Position numbers and translations under genes: made by a program
NCBI GenBank assembly: GCA_000818945.1
Contig: KN805375.1
Span: 9,788-73,787 of the forward strand
Length of the DNA stretch: 64,000 nucleotides
Direction of reading: 5' to 3'
From: Schizochytrium sp. CCTCC M209059
Lineage: Eukaryota > Sar > Bigyra > Thraustochytrida > Thraustochytriidae
The notes under the pieces: model-generated
What the model was told of the DNA's origin: nothing
Databases searched by the model: none
Seen by the model: the letters and a program-made list of their open reading frames with translations, nothing else
Shown here: positions 1 to 9,954 of the stretch, one piece after another
Numbering within the stretch: position 1 is the first letter of the stretch
How the letters are laid out: each line of letters opens with the position of its first letter

Positions 1-3000
1 CGGGGCGCGCGGCCTCCTCCCGCGCCGCGTCGCCGCGTCGCCGCCCTCCCGCCGGTGCGGATGTGAAACAGACTCGCGAACAGCCAGGAAACAAAAATAA
101 GACAAAAAAAAATAAGTAATTTTTTTTGGATGTCCCTCCTTCTTTGCTAGCGGCTTTTTTTTCTTTACTTTACTTTACGTTTCTTTTCTTTTCTATCTTT
201 CCGTCGCTTTGGAGAGGAGGGAAAGAAAGCCCAGCCGGGGGAGCCGAGGCCGCAGCTCGCGGAAGCGGCGCGAGGCAGCCCGGGACGGCGTGGCGGCGGC
301 TGCACCACGCTGCGCTGCACCACGCTGTGCTGCTCTGCGCTGCGCGGCACCGTGCGAGGGAGCGAGGGAGCGGGGCGCGTCCGTCACTGTCCTCGCCCCT
401 TGTCACTGCCCGCCTGCCTGTCTGTCTTGTTGTCGATCTCTCTCACTCCCAGTGTGTCCCGGCCGCCGACTGTGGGGGCGACGGATGCGGAATCCGGGTC
501 ACTCGGGTTCAAATTTCGAGTTCGGTCCAAGATTTTCCTGCCTCCTTCTTCCTCTCTCTGCAGACTTTCCTTCCCTTCACCCCGCTTCCTTCCTTCCTTC
601 CCGTCGTTCATTCCCTTCCCTGCCTCGCCTCGCCCCTCCCTCCATTCCTTCTCAGCTCGCGCGGCCCGTCCTGCGCGCCGTGGGCCGCTCTGCTCCGCTC
701 TGCTCCGTTCTGCATTGCTCTGCATCGCTCTGCGTCGCTTTGCGCTCCTTGCTTCCTGCGTTTCTTCGTGGGAGGTAGGTATGGCGATGCGAGACGGCGC
801 TCCGCTGCAGCGTTCTTGCGCGCCCCGCTCTGACGAGGATCGGCCCCGCGCAGATGCGTCGAAGCGGGCGCGCGCCGGTCTCTGCGGCCGGCTGCGGCCG
901 CGCGAGAGAGAGGGGAGACGAGAGGAGAACGCGGGAGAAATGGGGAGACCGGGTGCAGGAGAAGCCAGGAACGAGGCGTGGGTCTGAATCCGCAGCTCGC
1001 ATCCGTTTCCGTCGACGCTGCTGCAGCTGCTGCTCTTCAACCTCCGCGGCCCGGACGATGCCTCCGCGAAGCTCATCAGTGCACAAGATGCACGAGGGAG
1101 GGGATCATGGCAGGGGTCGATGGATCGATCCATCGATCATCGAATCATTCACCACCAAAGAAAGCACGTGTGTATCCTGCATGCACGTCTGCGCCGCCTG
1201 TGATCAAGAACAAGCAGGTCCATGATCAGCCAGGTGGACCGGAGTGACTTTCAAACCTGCCTGCTGCGACACATCCACACACGGTGCAGCAAAGCAAATC
1301 CATGCAAAGAACGCCTCGCGCCAGCGAGATCCGCCAAGCTGGGTGCCGGCTTCTGGGCCTGCCGCGACGCTTCATCTCTCGCCAGCCCGGCCCCGGCGGG
1401 TTGCGCCACATTGTGTTCATCATGCTATACACAAACAAACAATTAAACAAACAAATAGACTGCCACTCGAAACTACCCGCGGTTTCGATTGCCACCACTG
1501 GCACTGCCCGTGCTGCCAGAGGCTGGCTTATTACTATACGACCTACACTGCAGCAGCAAAAGCCGGTTGCGGTATAACTGTAAGTACTAGCCGCAAATGC
1601 GTCGATTCGATTCGGTTCGATTCGATCCGATTCGATCGTATCGCGAACAGCGGAGAAACGAGGAGAACAATGAAATTTCCGAGCTCCGGCCGCCGCAGAT
1701 TCCACCCAAGCAAGTCCGCCGGGTCCATCTGGCGCCGCTGACGCCAGCAGCCCGGACCGGTAAATTGATTTCTTTCACCTGACCGGCCAAGCAACTCGTC
1801 CCGCGCCAATTGACTGACGGGTTGATCGAAATTGATTGGCAGGGAGTGATCGAGCGAGTGAGCGATCGAGCGCCAGAACATTCACATCAGGCTTGGCCCC
1901 GGCTCCGGCTCGGGCTCCGTCTGTGCACGGGCCGGTCGCGAGCCCCGTCCGTGGCAGGCTGGCTGGCTGGCTTGCTTCTCTGCTTAACCTGCGACGCAGA
2001 AGCGGCAGACGCAGGGCGGGCGGCAGGCCGAGGTCCGCGTCGCGTCCAGACTCTGGCCCTCCGGCGTCGCCATGCCTCGCGAACGGAGCCGCGGCCTTGT
2101 CGCACGCGCTCGCCGGGTCGATTCACACTTCACGTTGGCCAAGTTCACTTCGACCGGTCCGAATAACCGACTTGAGGCGAGCCCGGCGTATACTAGGAGT
2201 GTAGTAGAAAACGCACGGCCAGGCAGACACTCGGATCTCAGCCGCGCGTTGCGCACGTAGTACTTTTCTAACGTCCAGACCTTGCCCGTGCACACCCACG
2301 TATCGTAGTATGATCCCTCCGGCCGCGGTGGCAGCCACGAGCGGGCAGGAGAAGAATATATCGCGCCTCGCTGCACCGCTGCGCCCGTGCGAGCGGCACC
2401 TGCGCGTCGCGTCGCCGGCGCAATCGATGGCGGGCTTCCTGGGGAACTCGGCGCGGCGGCAGCGGCGGCAGCGGCGGCGGATCGCGACCAAGATTGAAAA
2501 TGGAAAAACGGACGTTAGAACTGCAGAGCTGCTCGCGACCAGATCCAGCCAACGCTGACGACCGAGACAGAGACAGCGGCGACAGCACAGGCCGCCATTG
2601 CAAAGGAGATAAAAAAAAAAAGCCAATAGCCAACCGAGCAACCAAGCAACCAACCAGGAAGATGAGAGAGCCGCAAAGCGAAACATCGCGAGCCCTGATT
2701 TCAACCGCCTTACAGGCCCGTACAGAACCCTCGGCGCGGCAGCCAGCAGCGACGGTCATCTGCAGGCGGGCGAACCGCGCGGCGCTGCCGAGTGTTCGAG
2801 GTTGGATTGAGCCTCCGCGTGAAATCCGCAGCGAGGCGTGACACCGCGACTTCGGGCCCGCCCCTCCCCCGCAGCGCGGGCCCAAGATACCGTTGTCGTC
2901 ATCGTTTTCAGGAAGCCGCCGCCCGCCGCCGCCGAAGCTGCAAGCTAGCGCCACTGCGCGCGCCCGAGGCAGAGGACGGCCCCCACACACCCGCGGCACA

Positions 3001-4839
3001 TGGCGAGTCGCGGCCGCGACGCCGCGCAGCCGTCCCGGGCTTCGCGTCAGTTGCCTGCAGCTGCGGAGGCTGCGGAAGCTGCGGGGGCCGCTGCGGGTAG
3101 CATCGACTGGTCGGTCGATTGCCCAGCTCCCCTCACCTTCAACCTCTTGCTGCCAGCCAAGCGAAGCCTACAGAGCGGAGCGGAGTAAAAGAGAGCAACG
3201 CAAAGCCATGCACAGCCAATCTATGCACGGCAAGCAGAACAAAGCGGCAAAAGCCGTGGGAGCGCGACCCGTCGGCCCGTGCAAGCTCGAGGCGAAGCGA
3301 CGCGCAGGGAGAAAAGGAGGGGGGTATATGTACGTATGTATTCAACATTCCCCTTTTTTTTTTTTTTTTCCGCTCTGGTCTACTCACCCTCCCACACACC
3401 CACACACGCACCCCACGCACTCTCGCCAAGTGTCTAGAGAGGTCACTTGGATCTGGATCTGGGCCGAAGTGGCAACCGGTCCGGCACAGGGCGAGCCTTG
3501 GAACCGCCGCCGCCGCCGCCGCGATGCGATCCGAAAGCGCGCGCGGGCTCGGTTCGAGCGCCCGAGACTGTGGCCGCGTGGCCGGTGAGTTGGTCGCAGC
3601 TGGGCGGCGCGGAAGAAGGTACTGTCGACCGCGACTGTCGGCCAGCGAGGCGGCCAGCCAGCCAGCCGGCCAGCGCCAGCGCCAGCGACCCTGGCGAGCG
3701 AGCGAGCGAGGCGACGGTCGACCGAATGTAGAACAGGATGGAGAAAAGGGGACGAAACTCGGCTCCCCGGGTATGGCCAACCAATGAAAACGTCCCGGTC
3801 CGTCGCTTCGCGTTCGAATCCCTTCTTCTCGACGCGCCTGTCCGAGGCTAGGCAGTGCTCTGCATCTGCTCGCCGAAGGATTTGGGGGGGGCAGGCCGAG
3901 GCTCTGCTGCTGACGACAGCGCGAACGGTGCGGGCAGCGGCTGCGAGACAACCGACGGATCGCGCGCTGGCGACGCAAAAGGACGTACGCAAGACGGTCG
4001 AATACTCGACTCGCTCTTGGACCGCTTGAAAGAGCCATCGCCAAAAATTCGTTGAGGTGCCAGAGGCCAGGTCTAGGATCCACTCGAATCGAACCGCGCA
4101 ACATCGAACGACCTTCTCTTGCGTATTTTCGACCGCTGCGGCTCGATGAAATGTCCTTGCGATGCATTTCATAGCTTGACAGAGCCTTTGATCAAGTACT
4201 GCGTCGTTTTTCCAGGAGGCGGCAGAGTAGCTATATCTCCAATCCACTAGCGAACGCGTCGCGTGGGACATTGCAACCCCCCCCCTCTCTCAAATAAGAT
4301 CTCTGCCGGCTGTCTATACCCACGCACAAGAACACGCCCACGCCATCATGTGAAGAAAATGTGCTTGATCTTGAAACAAAAGGCTTGTGCCCATCGTCGG
4401 ATTCCATCCGTCCAACTTGGTGTGTGTGCAGGAAATCCGAAGCATCCGCATGCGAACAAAGGTTGTTCCCCTTCTGACAACGGCAAGAAAAAGCGTGAAG
4501 GGCCGCATTCCCTTATAGACCTTCCAGTTCAAGTCATTCGATTGAGCCGCTTTTGACTTGGCATTTGTGCAGAGCAACAAGTCGGATATTCTTTTTGAAG
4601 GACAACTTGAGAAAATGCCTTATTCGCGCATACAAGAACGACCTATCTATTCTCCTTGGGCCTCGTTGTGCGAGCTCTTCCAAGCGACTTGAGCACAAGA
4701 GAGAGAGAGAGGGGCAACTTGAGCAAGAGATTGCCTGCGTCCAAAGCTTGCTGGCATTCTTTTAATGACCAAGATAATAAGGCTCCTTTCTGCGTTAAAC
4801 GTTTTCGTGAACTACTCCACGAGAACAGCACTCTCGCTT
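1..4839. other. Gene-free low-complexity region
   Basis: No reading frame here looks like protein; those present are arginine-, serine- and proline-rich by-products of GC skew. The stretch holds a pyrimidine-rich segment (about 520-660), a GCTCT-like run (about 689-750), a GATTC-type pentamer run (about 1603-1637), a T run (about 3353-3370) and GCCA/GCGA tetramer runs (about 3655-3712). The neighbouring gene on the right ends at its edge, so this is probably the 5' side of a gene lying left of the window. That is inference from the layout of other long gaps here. Confidence 0.6.
1603..1637. repeat. GATTC-type pentanucleotide repeat
   Basis: Imperfect tandem copies of GATTC and GATCC. Similar pentamer runs occur near 16.58 kb (GATCC) and 23.7 kb (GATCA), each in a gene-free gap. 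Confidence 0.8.
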
Positions 4840-5538
4840 TTACACTTCAACAAAGAGATCGTGCTGGACATCTTGCGGCTTGCTCGCGTCAAAGGAAATC
4901 GGCTGCGCCCAGCCAAAGATGCGATCGGCAATCACATCGGGGCTTGTCCAGGTGGCGTGGTCCGCATCCGGCATTGCCTCGCGGTTTGCTGGTGTGTCAA
5001 TTGTCCCGGGGAGAATGCACTTGCAGCTGCGCTGCGACATGGCGCAATATTCGTTGGCAAAATCCGTCGCGAGCTGATGCGTTGCTGCCTTGCTCATGCC
5101 ATAGCCTACGGCAAATCCAGTACCCCCCGCCTTGCGAGCAGCCTGGGCCCCCGTCAAGACCAACAGTCCCGGGGAACCTAGATGCGTCGCGGCAAGTGCT
5201 GCAGCCGTAAAAGCAGATTGAACATTCATCTCCCACATGGACTCAACTGGACCGACGCCGTCCTCGAATCCACCCATGGCAAATCCGCCAGCAACGTGCA
5301 CAACAGCTTGCAGGCCATCGCCTCCAGTCCATTTGCCAATCTCATCGTGGGCAGTACGCAGGCGCTCTTCCCACGATGCGGTTTGCATGGCACTCTGGGC
5401 TCCCAGGTCTACCTTTACATCGACCTTGGACGCAATTCTGTCCAAGCTTGCTACTTCCCAATTTCCTGCGCTTGCAAAGCGTCGCGCCACGGCGCTTCCC
5501 AACGCGCCTGCGCCACCAACCACGAGAACTCTTTGCAT
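4840..5538 (-). CDS. QDPR: Dihydropteridine reductase (SDR family)
   Basis: A 232-residue short-chain dehydrogenase that would recycle quinonoid dihydrobiopterin to tetrahydrobiopterin with NAD(P)H in the cytosol. It opens with the dinucleotide-binding motif GGAGALG (residues 8-14), has the VHVAGG segment typical of QDPR rather than the NNAG of general SDRs, and the active-site YxxxK as YGMSK near residue 145. LPGTIDTPANREAMPDAD and the following SW segment match the QDPR C-terminal half. Length is close to the usual 240 or so. The frame extends to 5556 but only through a TTG, so the ATG at 5538 is taken. It diverges from the transporter gene. Another pteridine reductase is possible but less likely. 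Confidence 0.85.
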   Translation of the reverse strand: MQRVLVVGGAGALGSAVARRFASAGNWEVASLDRIASKVDVKVDLGAQSAMQTASWEERLRTAHDEIGKWTGGDGLQAVVHVAGGFAMGGFEDGVGPVESMWEMNVQSAFTAAALAATHLGSPGLLVLTGAQAARKAGGTGFAVGYGMSKAATHQLATDFANEYCAMSQRSCKCILPGTIDTPANREAMPDADHATWTSPDVIADRIFGWAQPISFDASKPQDVQHDLFVEV

Positions 5539-6227
5539 TCTCTTTTTCACCGACAATTCACAAGATGCCGTTGCGTTGCAGCCAGCCAGCCAGCTAACTA
5601 GCTACCTTTGCGTCCCGCAAAATATGCAAGACTAGCTTTCTCTAAACGTCGTCTTAGTAATAAATGTGTTAGTCTTCAAACGTCAAATCGTTTCGCTTCT
5701 GCGCTGTAGTCGTCCAAGAGGCACGCCTTGGCCAAAAGCAATCTCGACAACTTGGGACGAACTTGGCCCGCCCTTCCGCGTCTTGCACGTGTCGTCGCGT
5801 ACCACGCTGTCGTATCCAGTAAAGATGGCAAACGCGGCGGCAGCCTTCCTTACCAGCAGCCTCTGTCACTTCTTGCCTCTGCGCTCGCACGTCGCACAAA
5901 CCACGTACCACGACAACCTCTCGTCCCGTCTTGTGCGCGATTAGAGTTCTAACTATCCCAATCTTCATCAGTCTCATCAATCTCATCTCCTTCTTGGCAT
6001 GTTCACAAAGAACTATTTCAGAACCAAAACGGAACCGCGAACGGATCGACCAGCAGCAGCACAGGCGTCGACGGTAGCGTGCCATTCTCGCTTCGGGGGA
6101 TACGAGTCTCCTGGACTGACTGACGCAGACGTCGGTGGCCCTGTCATTTCACTCGGCCCTACCTACGTGGCAGACAAACAAACTGACAAACAGACAGGAC
6201 AAGGTTGGCTGGCCGCACAGCCGGTCC
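5539..6227. promoter_or_regulatory. Divergent intergenic region between reductase and transporter
   Basis: About 690 bp separate the two divergent starts and should hold both promoters. No clear TATA box or tract stands out. On the minus strand between about 5669 and 6010, two different frames contain short protein-like stretches separated by stops, so a decayed gene cannot be excluded. Confidence 0.4.
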
Positions 6228-7637
6228 ATGCCCGAACAAGCGCGGCATCGCAGCCAACCACACACAAGGCTCGCCCAGGCGTCGCCCCGGCGCCGAGAGA
6301 TAGCAACCACCGCAAATAACACAAGAGGAACCTCCATCGTGGCATCCGCTGTTCCTCCCAACAACACTGCTGCAAGTGTTGGCGCAAGCCACCAACAAAT
6401 CAACAATAATAGCGTCGACATTGAAGACGACAACCCGGCAAGCATCATGTTTGCGCCCAGCACGCATGAGAACCAGGCAGATCACCAGACCGATGTTGCA
6501 GAGAGTTTGCTTGAAAACCAAGAGCAAAGCGATCACATTGAGTTTCAAGACAACACACTTGCAGAACCAAAGGAAAAGAGCAAGCAAAAGTGGCGACGCG
6601 GGTTCGCTCTTCTTCTCGTCGTGGTGGTCATCTGGGTTATTAGCAGCTTCATGGTTCAGTTTATCGAGGGTCAACTCGCAGCGCCCTTCTTTCTCACATA
6701 CCTTGGCACGGCGCTCTTTGTTGTACTCTTGCCCGTGTCATGGGCTACGGGAAGTCTCGGCCGCATTCTTGAAAATGACAAGCTCGCGGCTCGCGGCGAC
6801 GCGCGTTGGGACCGTAAAAAAGCAAGTCTCCGCGAAACAGTCCGTGGTGCTCTCTCCATGAGTGGATTCTGGTTTCTGGCCATTCTGACATACAATGCGA
6901 GTCTGCAATACACGAGCGTCACCAGCAGCACAATTCTCAGCAGCACTTCGGCGGTCTTCACGCTCGTACTCGGCGCGCTTTTTCGAGTGGAGCGCCCCAC
7001 AATCATGCACGCGATTGGCGTCGCCACCTGCGTCCTTGGCTCCGTTCTCGTCGGCCTTGCTGACTCCGGTGACCAGGACGCATCTGCTGCAAAGGAGACG
7101 TTTTGGGGCGACCTCGCAAGTCTGCTGTCAGCATTCTTTTATGCGTGCTATACGCTCGTCATTGGCTACCACTTTCCAAACGGTGACGAGAGTGTCGACA
7201 TGGCGCTCGTCTTTGGCGTAGTTGGTGTAGCCAACATTGTGCTTCTCACGCCCGTTGTCATCATTCTGCACACGACAGGCTACGAATCTCTCGCAGGCCT
7301 CACGCCCGGGATTTTCGCCTTTATTCTTCTCCAGGGTCTACTCGATAACGTCGTGTCTGACTACCTTTGGGCCCGCGCAGTGCTGCTCACGTCACCTACC
7401 GTCACAACGGTTGGCTTGTCGCTCACCATGCCACTTTCTGCTGCGCTCGACATTGTTCTCATGAGCCACATGCCGGCTCCGCTCACGATTCTTGGAGGCC
7501 TCCTCGTTACTGTTGGTTTCTTTGCGGTTTCGGCAAAGCACTCGCAAACAGAAACTGACGACGACGTCGACGCCACCTTGAATCAAACCGACAATGGGGC
7601 CTCGAACGCTACGAGTGGTGCTCTTGCCAACGCTTGA
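6228..7637 (+). CDS. SLC35F-type drug/metabolite transporter family membrane protein
   Basis: A 469-residue multi-pass protein of the DMT/EamA superfamily, closest in feel to SLC35F5 and the yeast vacuolar THI74/YML018C group. The first 115 or so residues are polar and acidic (cytosolic tail). From about residue 122 there are roughly ten hydrophobic helices, beginning RGFALLLVVVVIWVISSF and including the conserved pair YNASLQYTSVTSSTILSSTS and FTLVLGALFRVE. Substrate cannot be read from sequence. The open frame extends upstream to a GTG at 6135; the first true ATG is 6228 and a second at 6447 would give 396 residues with all helices kept. The stop codon lies inside the first copy of a 25-bp tandem repeat. 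Confidence 0.85.
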   Translation: MPEQARHRSQPHTRLAQASPRRREIATTANNTRGTSIVASAVPPNNTAASVGASHQQINNNSVDIEDDNPASIMFAPSTHENQADHQTDVAESLLENQEQSDHIEFQDNTLAEPKEKSKQKWRRGFALLLVVVVIWVISSFMVQFIEGQLAAPFFLTYLGTALFVVLLPVSWATGSLGRILENDKLAARGDARWDRKKASLRETVRGALSMSGFWFLAILTYNASLQYTSVTSSTILSSTSAVFTLVLGALFRVERPTIMHAIGVATCVLGSVLVGLADSGDQDASAAKETFWGDLASLLSAFFYACYTLVIGYHFPNGDESVDMALVFGVVGVANIVLLTPVVIILHTTGYESLAGLTPGIFAFILLQGLLDNVVSDYLWARAVLLTSPTVTTVGLSLTMPLSAALDIVLMSHMPAPLTILGGLLVTVGFFAVSAKHSQTETDDDVDATLNQTDNGASNATSGALANA

Positions 7638-7716
7638 GTTTGGTGCTTTTGCCAACGCTGGAGTTTGGTGCTTTTGCCAACGCTGGAGTTTGATGCTCTT
7701 ACCAACGCTTGAATTT
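7617..7716 (+). repeat. Four 25-bp tandem repeats spanning the transporter stop codon
   Basis: Copies at 7617-7641, 7642-7666, 7667-7691 and 7692-7716, based on GGTGCTCTTGCCAACGCTTG plus AGTTT. Copies 2 and 3 are identical and copies 1 and 4 differ by a few bases. The first copy encodes the last residues (GALANA) and the TGA of the transporter; the others lie in its 3' flank. Confidence 0.95.
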
Positions 7717-8023
7717 TCTTCATGCGCATCAATCGCCCCGAGAACCATTATCTGTGTTTTTCTCTGTGACGTGGCGTGCTCAGAGCTGGTTTACTTTTGT
7801 CAGAGATCCGAGTCATCATGAGAGACTCGAACCACCAGTAAGTCCTCTTGTTACTAAACGAGCGGCTCATGATTGATCACTCTCGTTGAGATAACAAACG
7901 TTTTCGTTGTTGGAGAGCACGCTTCGTCATGCTGGCTGCGTTGCTCGTTCGCTGGCCTTTTGCTGGTCGTTTCATGTTGCAGTAGTCGAGACGAACGCGG
8001 ATTAGCCGAGATGCATGCATGAC
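7717..8023. other. Convergent intergenic gap
   Basis: Tail-to-tail gap between the transporter and the minus-strand unknown gene. It is less GC-rich than the long gaps and contains no gene I can support. Confidence 0.5.
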
Positions 8024-8965
8024 TCACGCTCGAGAAATGACCTGTCGCAACGAAAGCGCAAAGGTTGCCGACGACGATTGGAGTGCGTCTTCACACAAAA
8101 TTCGCATCCAGGGAGCCGTCTCAGAAAACTGCCGAAATCCTGCAGAAACCACATCAATAGTACCCATAATTGTATACGACACCTGTGCCTGAATAATGAT
8201 ATGTGATAATAAACCAGTAGCAAGAGCAAAGTCCCGCTTGGCGAGATCGAGGACTACCTCGCGCCGCGTTGCCTTCCAAAGCGTCGCGACACCTTTTCGT
8301 AAACGCTCGAGAAGCCATGTTTGCGCATCTTCATTCTTGCGTTGCGCCTCTGCATTGCCTTGATGCGATTCTTTTGCAAAGTTCTCCGCGCGATAAAAGC
8401 TTTCTTGCGCCGCAAACGCAAGCTTTTGCAAGCTTGATGGGTCCTCGAGCTCATTCCAAGCAATGCGAAACGCTGCGCTGCCAACGAGCTCATCGAGCAA
8501 AATGGATCCCTCCACCCGATGTAGAGCATCTTCGCGTCCCGATCCGAGGCTCTCGAGCTGCTCGCGTGCAGTTGCGCACCGCTCCAAGGCCTTGGCCACC
8601 TCGGCTTCGGCCGAGGACGCCAAACCATTTGCTTGTTCCTTTACCCAACGTTGCAGCTTGGGGCTTAGATACGCCGACTCCGCCATGGTCACAAGGAGCG
8701 TCTTGCGGGCGTGCAAGACCCACGCAGGGTCGTTGTTCTTGTCGGCACGCACGGGCACTTGGCCGCGCTTGCGTTTGCCAAGGGTCACGTCCCGTAAAGC
8801 CGCCTTTACCACGGCGAGACCTTCGCGTTCAGCGTCGTCCTCGACGCATCGAGCCCATGCTAGCGCGCGCTCCGCCGTGCGTACGCTCCATCCCTCGAGT
8901 GCAGACTCGCGCGCAAGCTCCAAGGCGCGCTCCACCTGCGCCACATGAGCCCGAACATCGGCCAT
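8024..8965 (-). CDS. Unknown alpha-helical protein, 313 residues
   Basis: I do not recognise a family. The sequence is almost entirely helix-forming, rich in Ala, Glu, Arg and Leu, with regular hydrophobic spacing (for example VAQVERALELARESALEG near the start). No signal peptide, Cys/His cluster or nucleotide-binding motif is visible. Two moderately hydrophobic stretches lie near the C-terminus (FALATGLLSHIIIQAQVSY and the following TIMGTIDVVSAGF), so weak membrane contact is possible. The frame runs to 9010 without an ATG before residue M of MADVRAH at 8965. A GAGAA repeat ends about nine bases before that ATG. Length, composition and codon use support a real gene. Confidence 0.6.
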   Translation of the reverse strand: MADVRAHVAQVERALELARESALEGWSVRTAERALAWARCVEDDAEREGLAVVKAALRDVTLGKRKRGQVPVRADKNNDPAWVLHARKTLLVTMAESAYLSPKLQRWVKEQANGLASSAEAEVAKALERCATAREQLESLGSGREDALHRVEGSILLDELVGSAAFRIAWNELEDPSSLQKLAFAAQESFYRAENFAKESHQGNAEAQRKNEDAQTWLLERLRKGVATLWKATRREVVLDLAKRDFALATGLLSHIIIQAQVSYTIMGTIDVVSAGFRQFSETAPWMRILCEDALQSSSATFALSLRQVISRA

Positions 8966-8973
8966 CTTTTCCC

Positions 8974-9001
8974 CTTCTCTTCTCTTCTCTTCTCTTCTCT
9001 T
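8974..9001 (-). repeat. GAGAA tract directly upstream of a start codon
   Basis: On the gene strand this is a purine-only (GAGAA)n tract ending about nine bases before the ATG at 8965. It is one of several simple repeats abutting start codons in this window. Confidence 0.8.
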
Positions 9002-9954
9002 GCGCTCCACTGCACCAGCACGCCCAAGACAACCCTCCGTGAGGGTATGCCTTGCTCAAGCAGCAAAGATCTGTCGCGCCTCGCTTCCACGCAACGTCTC
9101 GCGTCCGCGCCCGCCGGGTCTGGCGAGGCAAAATCTAATTTTGGCAAAAAGTTCGACACAGGAGGCGCTCATTTATGGGTTAATCCAAAAGCGCTCTCGA
9201 AACAAACGATCGCTCGCCCGCCCGCCCAACCGGTTGATCGCCCACAAACTCGAAGCAAAGCAAAAACCATATTCCAAAGCGCGTGAGAGTCTCGAACCGA
9301 GGAAGGAAAACGCGATGAAGAAAAGGCCATGAAGAGCTCCTCTCCTCCGGCCTCACAGCTTTTTTTTTTTTAACCATATCAAACTCTGAGATAAAAGCTC
9401 TCCTCGAGTAACGAGACTTCATCCTATGCAAGCCCAGTCTTTACTCCAAGTCTAGCTCATTCCGTCGTCGACATTGACAACCGCAGCATACACGAGAGGC
9501 GAAATTAGTCCTACTGACTTTTCTCATTCTTCGATGATAGGCTATCCGTTGACGAGGGGGCACGAAAGGAATTCCTTCGCGGTAGTTAGATGGTATAATC
9601 CACAATAAACCCGATTTAAAGAAGAAAATAGTTGTAGGATACCCCCCTCAAAGCGCTCTCAGCCAGCGCGTGCATTGTCGTCGTCGTGCGAGACCTTGCA
9701 AGCCTTGCTTGCGAACTCATTTGGGTGCTTTCAAGGACGAGTGCACACCTGTGCGTTGAGGAGCACGAGTGCAGACCGTTCGTGCACGGGTTTCGGCAAT
9801 CGTGAACAAAGGCGCATATCAAGAACTGACCGGCACGTCGACGTGCGGTCGGCCAGTCCTCAGGTTCGTCCGTCCGTCCGTCCATCCGTCCGCGCGCACG
9901 CACGCGAGACAGCGACGCGTCGCAGTGGCTGCCGCTGGCTGACGTGCAGAAGCG
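9002..9954. promoter_or_regulatory. Divergent intergenic region
   Basis: About 950 bp between the unknown helical gene and the Arf-like gene. It includes a poly-T run near 9360-9371 and a short CGTC/CCGT run near 9866-9890. No gene is seen. Promoters for both neighbours should be here, but no consensus element is clear. Confidence 0.4.

Noticed and set aside
481..560. GGGTTCAAAT resembling a tRNA T-arm on the plus strand
   Set aside because: No matching acceptor or D/anticodon arms around it.
126..1133. Several overlapping open frames of 200-250 codons on both strands
   Set aside because: All are Arg/Ser/Pro/Cys-rich, mirror local pyrimidine or GC repeats and show no domain or codon signature.
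3139..4271. Open frames of 295 and 342 codons on the minus strand
   Set aside because: They overlap in different frames, contain repeat-derived Arg-Leu-Ala stretches and have no recognisable motif.
7617..7716. CRISPR-like regular repeat
   Set aside because: The units are directly tandem with no spacers, and the DNA is eukaryotic.
7805..7880. tRNA-like signal on the minus strand (GGTTCGAGTC box and a TCATGAG/CTCATGA pair)
   Set aside because: The T-stem does not pair, the acceptor-like pair is out of register and the span is too short for a tRNA.
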